Shown piece after piece: positions 55,528 through 64,000 of a DNA stretch of 64,000 nt (positions within the stretch are counted from its first letter, which is position 1; each line of letters starts with the position of its first letter). The position numbers and the translations under genes were made by a program. Below the pieces are notes generated by a model, which had not been told where the DNA came from, ran no database searches, and saw nothing but the letters and a program-made list of their open reading frames with translations. The DNA is from Neoscytalidium dimidiatum. Taxonomy: Eukaryota; Ascomycota; Dothideomycetes; Botryosphaeriales; Botryosphaeriaceae. The stretch covers positions 1,488,001 through 1,552,000 of the forward strand of contig CM074705.1 in assembly GCA_037367355.1 (NCBI GenBank), read 5' to 3'.

Positions 55528-56949
55528 ATGGGTCGCAGCAGCCGGAGGAGGTCGGAGGCCAATTTCTGGCCTGCCCCCAGTCCCAGCCCTGAGCCCAAGC
55601 TCGAATCCAAACCCAACGACAATCATGAAGGAAACTCATGGCCATCCGCCATCTACACCAAGCAGGAGCTCGAGCCATACAAGAAATACAAGATTCTCTA
55701 CGGCGAACGCAAGTTTGCGAAGCAGTTTGTGAGTAAAGCCCTGCCGGAGACTGGTTAACATCGCCGTTAACGCCCACAACAGCCGGAGCAGACTCAAACC
55801 CTGAGCTTCACGGATCACCTGCCAGCAGAGGTTCGCCTCACAGTTTACGAGTATGTTGGCTTCCAAGTTCCTGGCCGCTTCTTCGAACTCTGGGGTCCAC
55901 ACTGCTGGGAGGGTGCCGAACGCCATGATGCCCGCACGCGGAACACGATCCGCTCATACGCACAGTTCCGGAAGGTGCTCCGTCTGATGCGACTCTGTAA
56001 GAAGGTCCATGGCGAGATCGCGGAGCTCTTCTACTCGAAGCAGAACTTCCGATTCACGAATGCGAACGGCCTCCAGATGATGGCGGCCTGGATGCACACC
56101 GTCGGGCGTAGACACTTCGGTTATCTGCAGCATATAACCGTGCAGATTCCAGTCCGTGACAACCGTGATTTCTGTATATGGTCGCTTACGAAGTGGAAAA
56201 AGTTTGAGGAGATCCAGCGCAGATGGGGATTAAGCGTTCCGAACTACAGGTACCGGATCAGGCACTACCGTAAGGATATCCCGCACGGCACGCATTGCTA
56301 CGGAAAGGCTGTAGTGAAAGCCTTCGAGTACCTGGAGTCGATTCCAGGCCTAAGGAAGTTGGAGTTCATCGTGCCATGGAACTATCCCTTCATCTCCGGT
56401 TGGTCCGGCACCAAGCCGCACTGCACGTCACAGCACATGGAGAAGATGGAGCCGGTCGAACGTATCAAGCATGTCGTAGAGGGCCACAGCACGGATCCGG
56501 AATTCTGGGGCTTGTTGGAAAGGCTCAAGCAGCGGTCGGAGTCGGGAGAGCTGACTATCGCGTTCGTGTTGCTCCATGGCCGATACGAGGGGGAGTACGC
56601 AGAAGAGCGCCTCAGATTCCAGGGTCAGATGCGTGCTGCAAGGTGGCTAGCCGCCTATGCCAAGATGATGGGGTACGGTTTTGGGCACACACGCTGGGGG
56701 GAAGGCACCTACCACGTTGAGTACGACAATGACGAGATGCTCACGTCACCTGTCACGGAGATTCAGGAAACCAAGGAGCAGGTAAAGCTTTGGGAGCCGC
56801 CAGAGGTCCTCGCCGGGGCATCTGGACAGTTGAAGCGCTTCACAACTTCCGCGACCGACTGCCCTTACTTCCAGTGCCACCTCAGGGACCAGGAGGAGGA
56901 TGAACTCGAGACGAATACAGAGCAGGATGACGGATACATTGTTAGGTGA
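55528..56949 (+). CDS. F-box-like / DUF7730-type fungal protein
   Basis: Exons 55528-55728 and 55783-56949 (54-bp intron, phase 0, joining KQF to PEQTQ) encode 455 residues. After a Pro/Ser-rich head, FTDHLPAEVRLTVYEYVGF is the F-box-like start of a large expanded family in filamentous ascomycetes. It is followed by LMRLCKKVHGEIAELFYSKQNFRFTNANGL, the usual second block (CRxxxxEIxxLLYxxNxFxF). The remainder shows alternating hydrophobic strands and helices (LRKLEFIVPW; ELTIAFVLLHGRYEG). The function of this family is unknown; F-box-like parts suggest ubiquitin-ligase adaptors, but direct evidence is lacking for these proteins. The stop codon lies inside AGGTGAGT, which is also a perfect donor, so an alternative 3' exon is possible. 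Confidence 0.8.
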
Positions 56950-57791
56950 GTAGAGTAATTTGCCGGCTGCTAGGGAATGTTGACTGTGGCGGAGCTGCTG
57001 TTCGCCCAGGGTACTGCGGAGAGATCTGTGAAGCCAGCTGGGGCTAATGGAAGGCTTGGATCTGTGGTGTGGAAAGCGCAGTCGTAGCTACTTGACACCT
57101 GTCGCAATGAAATGCATACGATACTGATTGAGGCGTATCAAAAGGCAAACATGTTTTTGGTGAAGATGTCTACCGTAACGACGGCAGGGTTAATTTGATG
57201 CAGGAACACTCGGCTTCCCTCAGATATTCCCGAGTGCCTTGCGTCTGTGGCATCTTGAAAAACGCCACTCGTCACGTATATGAGTGCCCGCATCGTGAAG
57301 AGCGAAGACGGTAAGGAAAGGTGGAGTTGGGTAACGCAGTGGTGGAGTGGATCTGGCGAGCACACGTGAGAGGCGGCGGATAATGGTTGTGTCTTCTCAC
57401 CTTCCCTGTTCGGCTCCGCTGTTCCTGGGCCGTTTCCTTTCCCCACATTGCAGCCGTCGATGTCATTGCACAGCCGTATTGTATCAACGCCATCGACTGA
57501 AACATCTGCCGTCCAAGCCAGATATCTAGCCGATCATGCCTAAGGGTGGGATGGCCATCGCCGTCGCTCGCTACCGTCGCAAATGCTATTACTCAGGGCC
57601 CCGGCCGTTATCCGCCCCCCAAGGAAGCCAAGGCCGGCCAACCCTCTTATCGCCGAGAGGCCCGATGCTTGTCCATCGTTAAGACATGATACTCGCCTTA
57701 TCGCGTGCTAGCCACCGCAGCCCCCGATCTTTAATCTTGCCTTGAGGCCTCTCTCGAAGCGCCACGCAGTGTACCGGCACGCGACAGCACC
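56950..57791. other. intergenic region upstream of the MFS transporter
   Basis: About 840 bp. No ORF with recognisable content and no clear TATA box. The final 130 bp before 57792 is C-rich. Confidence 0.4.
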
Positions 57792-59889
57792 ATGGTTGAC
57801 TCGCCCAAGCAGCGCTCCGACACCGACGTCGAGAAGGAGCCTACCCCAGGCATCTCTGAGGATGCCTTTCGCAACGATAGCATCGCCGCGGCTGGCATGT
57901 CGGAGAAGATCCTCGAGCATAGCCACGATGCCGATGCCGCCATGAAGGCTTTCGCCAATTACCAGGGCCAGGTCCTGGAGATTGACGAAGCAACCAACGC
58001 TCGGCTCCTGCGCAAGATTGATTGGCATCTTATGCCGGTGAGCCTTTGAGTTTACGCCTCTGGAGCCAAGACGCATTTAGTGCTGACATACCTAATTGCG
58101 AAGCTTCTCTGCGTAGTCTATGCCCTCAACTACCTCGACAAGACAACGGTCAGTCTCGCCACCAATTACCTGTCGATAGTGTGCTAATAGCTTCCCCAGA
58201 TCAGCTATGCTTCTGTCATGGGCCTGAGGAAGCCGCAGTCAGAGGGAGGGATTGGCATCACCTCCAATCAATACAGCTGGCTGGGTTCTATGTGCGTTGC
58301 ATGCAGCCTTGTTATGAGTCGCGTGCTTATCCCCTCGCCAGGTTTTACTTTGGCTACCTTGCATGGGAGTGGCCGACCAACCGTCTCCTCCAGTTCTTTC
58401 CGCTTGGGAAATACTCCGCTTTCAACATTATCATGTGGGGCGTGACTCTTGCCCTGTTTGCGACTGTCGAGAACTTCAGCGGTGCCGTAGCTGTGCGCTT
58501 TTTCCTCGGTCTCTTCGAGGCTGCTGTTACACCCGGTAAGTTGGATATGCGGGGATTGGTGGGCGTCTTTTCAACGAGTCTTGGCCTGCGTCATTCTGTG
58601 AATGTGCTCCCTTGTGATACTTGCAAACCAGATGATTTGTTACGATATGCTGCTGTTTTGAAGTGGCCCCAGTTGACAGCGAAAGAACTTGGCTGACCTC
58701 ACGTTGATAGGGTTTGCTTTGTTCACCAGCCAATGGTATACCAAGAAGGAGCAAGGCCTGAGGACAGGTATCTGGTTCAGTTTCAACGGCGTCGCCCAGG
58801 TAAGAGGGGTCCCGACACAGTCGTCTTGCTTTGAACTAACAGTGGGCGTAGATTGTCGGCGGTCTGGTCGCGTATGGTATCGCTCGTGGCACTGCAGTCC
58901 ATGGCTCTGCAATCGAACCATGGAAGATTGTCTTCCTTGCCACCGGCCTGCTTACGGCCGTTGTTGGCGTTATCTTCCTATTCGTCATGCCGGACAGTCA
59001 GTTGAACTGCCGCTGGTTGACTCAAGAGGAGCGTCTGCTAGCTCTGGAGCGCATCCGAGTAAATCAGCAGGGCATCGGCAACAAGCATTGGAAACTCTAC
59101 CAGGTCAAGGAAGCTCTTACAGACCCCATGGTTTGGGCATTCTTCTTTTATGCTTTGATTGCGGATATCCCTAACGGTAAGTCACCTCTTCCGCAGCCCC
59201 CGTGGTTCTGGCCTAATCTTCTGCAGGTGGCATCTCCAACTTCTTCTCGCTCCTGATCACATCATTTGGCTATACTTCCGAGCAGTCTCTTCTTTACGGA
59301 ACTCCCGGTGGCGCTGTCGAAATTGTCGTGCTGATTGCCTGCGGATACCTCGGAGACAAGTTTGGCAACCGGCTTCTGATTTCCACCTTCGGCCTTCTCC
59401 TCGGAATCCTCGGCATGGCCCTCGTCGTCGGCCTCCCCGAGAGTATGAATGTTGGCCGTCTGATTGGGTATTACCTTACTCAGGGCACCCCGACCCCGTT
59501 CGTGGCCTTGCTATCGCTCATCGCCACCAACGTTGCGGGCTACACGAAGAAGACAACGGTGGCTGCGATGTACTTGGTGGGATACTGCGTGGGGAACATC
59601 ATCGGGCCCCAGACGTTCCGCGGGGACAACTACGTGCCGGCTGAGATCACCATCCTTGTCTGCTACGGCGTCGCGCTCCTCGACGTCCTCTTCATTTACT
59701 GGTATTGCAAGCAACAGAACAAGAAGAAGGCCGCCATCCGGGCTGAGCCGGGGTACGTGAAGCTTGAAAACCAAGAGTAAGTTCATTCGGCTTCTGCGGG
59801 GCACAAAGTGGACGTCTTTACTGACTTTGGCATTCAGATGGCTGGACCTGACGGATAGGGAGAACCCGGAGTTCACGTATACGCTCTAG
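57792..59889 (+). CDS. MFS transporter, allantoate permease (Dal5) / anion:cation symporter type
   Basis: Plasma-membrane transporter with 12 predicted helices and 530 residues. Eight exons: 57792-58037, 58104-58148, 58200-58291, 58342-58535, 58711-58799, 58852-59176, 59227-59776 and 59838-59889; every junction restores the family sequence. The N-terminal LLRKIDWHLMPLLCVVYALNYLDKTTISYASVMG is the signature start of Dal5-type carriers. FGYLAWEWPTNRLLQFFPLGKY and FFLGLFEAAVTPGF mark helices 3-5, and the C-terminus ends WLDLTDRENPEFTYTL, common in this group. Relatives move allantoate, ureidosuccinate, nicotinate or other carboxylates; the substrate here is open. Introns are 50-66 bp except the fourth (175 bp, 58536-58710). 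The ATG at 57792 has A at -3 (GCACCATGG). Confidence 0.92.
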
Positions 59890-61582
59890 GTGGTTGTATC
59901 AGATATGTACAAGCTGTTTCAATTATAACAACAGACCACCACCTTTCATTGTGGATCAGCGACGGAAATTCTGCCGGCGGAGTGACTTTGAGCGTTGGCA
60001 CCTGAGTGCACTAACCGAGAAGCTTACGTGAGGAGGCAGGCTATCGAGTGCCGCACTTTCCAGCACCGCCGATGATCGGTGGGGGGTTGCCTGTAGTATT
60101 ACTATCCCATCAGCAGGGCTCAGACGAGAGAGCCGACGGCTGCGGAATCAACCTTCACGTATCTCCAGAACCACACACAACGCCGCGTGGTGTGCTGTCA
60201 ACGGAAGCGACCCTGCTGGTGTAGGTTTTGCCCGGACCGCACAGCGACGGCCCGCATCGTGCAGGCCGGAACGCTACTGGACTGCGAGAGCTCAGTGGCC
60301 GATGGGAACGGTGCCGAGTCGGCTTCGAAGCTTTGCGCCCTCTTCTTGGCGGCATGAACGAGTCAGCCCTACGACTGCAACGTAAGGCCGTCGCGTAGTA
60401 GTCAGGTGTCGCTTTCCGGCTAATAGCAGCAGCCATTCTCCTCAAAACCGGTCTGCATGCCCTTGGCCCTCCCTCTCGGCTTACATGGTCTCCACCGCTT
60501 TCATACGTGGCTGTGGCAGATGGAGTTGCTGCTTGATTGAGGCGGCGCGCGCGCGCGTGTGGGCGAGGCGACAGGGATGGTGTCTTTTGGCGTGACCGCG
60601 TCGCGAGAGTCAGCACTAAGCTCCAGCCGGTTTCGGGGGGCGACTGCGAGGCCGATCAATGCGGAGGATTGTGATTTGCGAGACGAGCTAGATGATCCTC
60701 TAGCGGGGAAACAAGGGCTTGGGAGGGATGTGCGACCTCAGTGTCACAACGGACGCGCCACAAACAGCCATCGGTACATGCGTACTGTTTCTGCTTACAA
60801 CGACAGCCTCCTAAATAAAGTGCGGATGGGTCATGGATGGCGTGAAGCTTCAATCTGAGAGGCTGCGCGCCTCCTCGATCCTCCACCCTGCCTCCCTGTC
60901 CGCTGTTATGAACTAGCAATGGCAAACGCTAAGGGGTAGCGCCGCCTTGATCTTTGCTAACTTGCAGCGCTCCGCATACCCAAAGCCGCCCTGGGTTACG
61001 CACCTCCCCGGGCTAGCAAATGCCTCTCGGCTGTTCGGTCTGATCTTTGCGCGCTCCGCGGCATACAAGTATGTACGTATGCTGGCCACAGCGCATCCGA
61101 ACATGCCGAGGGAGGCGAAACGCCCGAACCGGTCCCGTGGAGCTGCAGGTCATGATCTTTGGGTCCTTCTGGTGCTCGTTACTCGCCCGTTGCAGGACTA
61201 TTTCTCCACTGATCCCCCCCCCCTTACCCCCGCTCTTCGTTACACAACACCGGTCATACGACGACCTCGTGCGAAACGGCCTTCAACTCCACCCTTATAT
61301 CCGCCCATTCGACCTCACTTCGGCCGCGGACGAGTCCTGAGGCCGCGTTGCACACCCTCGTCGGACGCTTCGCGCACGTCTCGGCCCGTGAGGAGCGGCG
61401 GCCGATAGCAGCTCCCGTAGCCCGTTGCGCCGCTCAATTGCCTAAAAGGGGTAAGTGGGCGTCGGTCCCTGGCGCATCAAGAGGCCCTTCGGGCGCGCGC
61501 TAGAGCTGCTCGCGCTGACTGCGACGCCGCCCGCTCGGCCCAGCACATGCCGCATCGGGTCTTACTGAAGCTCCTTGACCGG
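59890..61582. other. intergenic region upstream of the P450
   Basis: About 1.7 kb with G/C-rich patches, including a GC/GT alternating tract at about 60544-60560. ORFs of about 100-150 codons in both strands have no domain signal. No RNA gene was identified. Confidence 0.4.
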
Positions 61583-61589
61583 TATATAG
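61583..61589 (+). promoter_or_regulatory. TATA box of the P450 gene
   Basis: TATATAG lies 209 bp upstream of the ATG at 61792. I find no ATG between the two, so 61792 is the first start of a transcript initiated here. Confidence 0.5.
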
Positions 61590-61791
61590 TGCCCGTCTGC
61601 GTCAGCTTACCTGTCCGCTCAAGTCGACCTCTATCCGTGCTGGAGGTCGTGATTTAGCCGAGCTCTGCTGCTTCATAAAGAGCAAGGTGTTGACCGTTTC
61701 TCACACTCCCATCCGCTCGACGCGGCATTTCACCCAGCCATACCCCAAGAGCCGCATCTCCTTTCAAGATTCTGAGAAGATTCTCCAGAAG

Positions 61792-63544
61792 ATGGAGCTC
61801 TCTTCGGCATGGCAACTGCTCACCCCCCCGGAACCTGCCCGCTTTGCTGGGAGGGGCGGCCGTGACAGTAAGTGACAGTCACGAGCTTGGCGGGAGGGTT
61901 GAGGTCTCACTCACGACTTCCAGGCCCTCGTCTACGCCGTTGGGCTCGCCATCTACAACGTCTACTTCCACCCTCTCCGCAAGTACCCCGGGCCGAAGCT
62001 GTACGCGGCGACGCGGATCCCCTACGCGTACAGGCTGATGCGCGGGGACATCAACAAGGTGGTCGTGGCGGCGCACGAGCGGTACGGCGACGTGGTGCGC
62101 ATCGCGCCGGACGAGCTCTCGTTCATCTCGGGCGAGACGGCGTGGCAGGACATCTACGGGTTCCGGGGGGCCAGGAAGGCCGAGTTCGGCAAGGACCCGG
62201 TGTGGTACGAGCCGCCGCCGAACGGGGTGCGGTCGCTGATCTCGTCGACGCGCGACGACCACTCGCGCGTGCGGCGCGTCTTCTCGCACGCCTTCTCGGA
62301 CAGGGCGCTGCGCGAGCAGGAGCCGCTGGTCCAGCGGTACATCGACCTGCTGGTGCGGCGGCTGCGCGAGAAGGCGGCGGCCGGCGCCGACGCCGACATG
62401 GTGCGCTACTACAACTTCACCACCTTCGACATCATCGGCGACCTGACCTTCGGCGAGTCGTTCGGCTGCCTGGAGAGCGACGACTACCACGCGCTGGTGC
62501 GCGGCGTGTTCGCGTCGCTGAGCTCGCAGACGTTCAAGCGCGCCATCCGCTACTTCGGGCCCGTCGAGAGGGCCTACTTCGCGTGGCAGCGCGCCGTCAA
62601 CCCGGGCAGGCTCGCGGGCAACGTCGTCTTCCACAACTTCACCGCCGCGCGCGTCGACAAGCGGCTCGGCACGGAGACGACGCGGCCGGACGTGGTGACG
62701 GCGGTGCAGAACCAGCCCGAGAGCAAGATGCTGTCCGACGAGGAGCTCAAGTCCAACTCGGTGCTGTTCCTGATCGCCGGCAGCGAGACGACGGCGACGA
62801 TGCTGTCGGGCACGACGTACGCGCTGCTGAAGAACCCGGCCGCCATGCGGAGGCTCGTCGACGAGATCAGGGGTGCCTTCAAGAGCGAGGACGAGATCAC
62901 GTTCGAGAGGGTCGGCCAGCTGCCGTACCTGCTCGCCGTGCTGAACGAGGGCCTGCGCCTCTATCCTCCCGTCCCGACCGGCTTCCCCCGCAAGGTGCCC
63001 GACGGCGGCGAGACCGTCAGCGGTCACTACGTGCCTGATAACGTGAGAGAGAGAACATCTTGATCGTTTGAACGAACCGCCGAGTTTGTTGCTAACGTCT
63101 TGTCGACAGACTTCGGTGTACGTGTCCCAGTACGCGGCCTACCACAGCGAGAAGAACTTCGCAGAGGCCGAGTCGTTCATTCCGGAGAGGTGGATCGGGA
63201 ACGACCCGCGGTTCGCGAACGACAAGAAGTCGATCCTCATGCCCTTTTCGAACGGCCCGAGGAACTGTCTCGGCAAGAAGTCAGTCGTGCTCTTTTTTTT
63301 TTTTTTTTTCTCTTCTCTTTTTCTCTTCACTTTCCCCCTTCTTTTCCGACTCCTTTCGCTTGTGCTGACGTTGACCTTTCCTGCCAGCCTCGCTTATGCT
63401 GAGATGCGCTGCATCCTGGCTAAGACGCTCTTTAACTTCGATCTCGAGCTCGTGGATCAGGAGAAGAACTGGTTCGACCAGAAGGTCTACATGCTGTGGG
63501 TTAAGGACGCGCTGATGGTCAGGCTCAGGGAAGTCAGCAGGTAG
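61792..63544 (+). pseudogene. cytochrome P450 monooxygenase, apparent one-base frameshift in exon 1
   Basis: ER-anchored heme monooxygenase resembling fungal CYP65-type (isotrichodermin C-15 hydroxylase-like) enzymes; the substrate is unknown. Exons 61792-61867, 61924-63042, 63110-63279 and 63388-63544. The core is complete: HPLRKYPGPKL after the membrane anchor, I-helix AGSETT, ExxR in NEGLRLYPP, PERW and the heme loop FSNGPRNCLGK, with Cys intact. Exons 2-4 splice cleanly in one frame. Exon 1 is the problem: the ATG frame is one base out of step with the frame that reaches the GTAAGT donor at 61868, and the switch falls at or near a run of seven C (61823-61829). The summed exon length is 1522 nt, one more than a multiple of three. 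Either the run length is a sequencing error and the gene is intact (about 506 residues), or the allele is broken. No biosynthetic backbone gene lies nearby in the window. Confidence 0.8.
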
Positions 63545-64000
63545 AGTCGCTCGACTCGTTCAGTTTGTTGCCGGGTCGGGAGTTTGGAAGTTGTCGTGCA
63601 TGACTTGGACAGGAGTTGGGATGGGTGCCGTGTCGTAGAATGTGCTTTTCGTAGTCATCACCATTTGCATGTAATGGAACAGCGCGCGCTACATAGGATG
63701 TTTAATGAATGACGTCATGTCTCGTGCTCGATCGATACGTCTTGTCAAGGTGAATCGGAGAGGAGCGAGGAACGAGGCCGTGGATCCGGCGGGGTGGGCC
63801 TGACAGGCACACAGGCACGCAGGCAGCCGTCGAGGGATGAGGCTCGAGGGATGAGGACCTGGGCCAACCCGGCGGCCGGGAGTGAACGTGAAAGTCGCGA
63901 AGTTCAGCCGGTATCGATATGTTGAGGCCATCTGGCACACACACTGCACTTCTTTCCGATTCGCCTGCCGACAGCTCTCTCCCGCAAGCTCACTAATCCT
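63545..64000. other. region downstream of the P450, right edge
   Basis: P450 3' untranslated region and flanking DNA with short GGCACACAGGCACGCAGGC-like repeats near 63805-63825. No gene can be supported before the window ends. Confidence 0.4.

Noticed and set aside
60541..60560. Alternating GC/GT tract as Z-DNA regulatory site
   Set aside because: Short and isolated; nothing ties it to a promoter.

Overview
This 64 kb window comes from the nuclear genome of a filamentous ascomycete (Pezizomycotina). Genes lie on both strands and are interrupted by short introns, mostly 48-110 nt, with GTAAGT-type donors, CTAAC/CTGAC branch sites close to the acceptor, and CAG/TAG/AAG acceptors. The proteins are typically fungal: an HDEL-ended UGGT, Sld2, Bfr1, Mad1, a DIL/ankyrin protein, a group X hybrid histidine kinase and a Dal5-type transporter. 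I cannot name the genus; a dothideomycete or sordariomycete would both fit. I see no rRNA, CRISPR array, intact transposon or convincing tRNA.

Layout. 1-3294: 3' part of a Golgi Ca2+/Mn2+ P-type ATPase (PMR1 type), cut by the left edge. 5695-7058: secreted cupin with one very long intron. 7711-7923: doubtful small ORF. 9286-10200: short-chain dehydrogenase/reductase. 14063-18863: UDP-glucose:glycoprotein glucosyltransferase. 19775-21436 (-): replication regulator Sld2. 22462-24420: acetamidase-type amidase. 25208-26879 (-): Bfr1. 29559-30571: unrecognised protein. 31318-33641: spindle checkpoint Mad1. 34083-34298 (-): tiny Gly/Tyr/Arg-rich protein. 35870-38516 (-): DIL/ankyrin protein. 39079-46577: hybrid histidine kinase of 2364 residues. 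47751-48563 (-): alpha/beta hydrolase. 50504-51649: unrecognised Ser-rich protein behind a stop-start coupled uORF. 55528-56949: F-box-like/DUF7730-type protein. 57792-59889: allantoate-permease-type MFS transporter. 61792-63544: cytochrome P450 with an apparent one-base frameshift. Gene-poor stretches of 2-4 kb separate several of these.

How the genes relate. Most are housekeeping genes that do not form one pathway. PMR1 and UGGT both serve the secretory pathway (ion supply; glycoprotein folding control). Bfr1 is an mRNP and secretion-linked factor. Sld2 and Mad1 are cell-cycle factors. The histidine kinase should feed the fungal phosphorelay to the stress MAP kinase. The right end (MFS transporter, then P450) is more accessory in character, but no polyketide synthase, NRPS or terpene synthase is present, so I do not call a biosynthetic cluster.

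I found no clear new multi-gene system. The best leads are: a repeated 10-bp palindrome set in fold-back repeats between genes; the frameshifted P450; a uORF that overlaps its main start as ATGA; three stopless introns or intron candidates with lengths divisible by three; a 653-bp intron in the cupin; and a 71-residue GYR-rich protein backed by a TATA box and an ATG-free leader.
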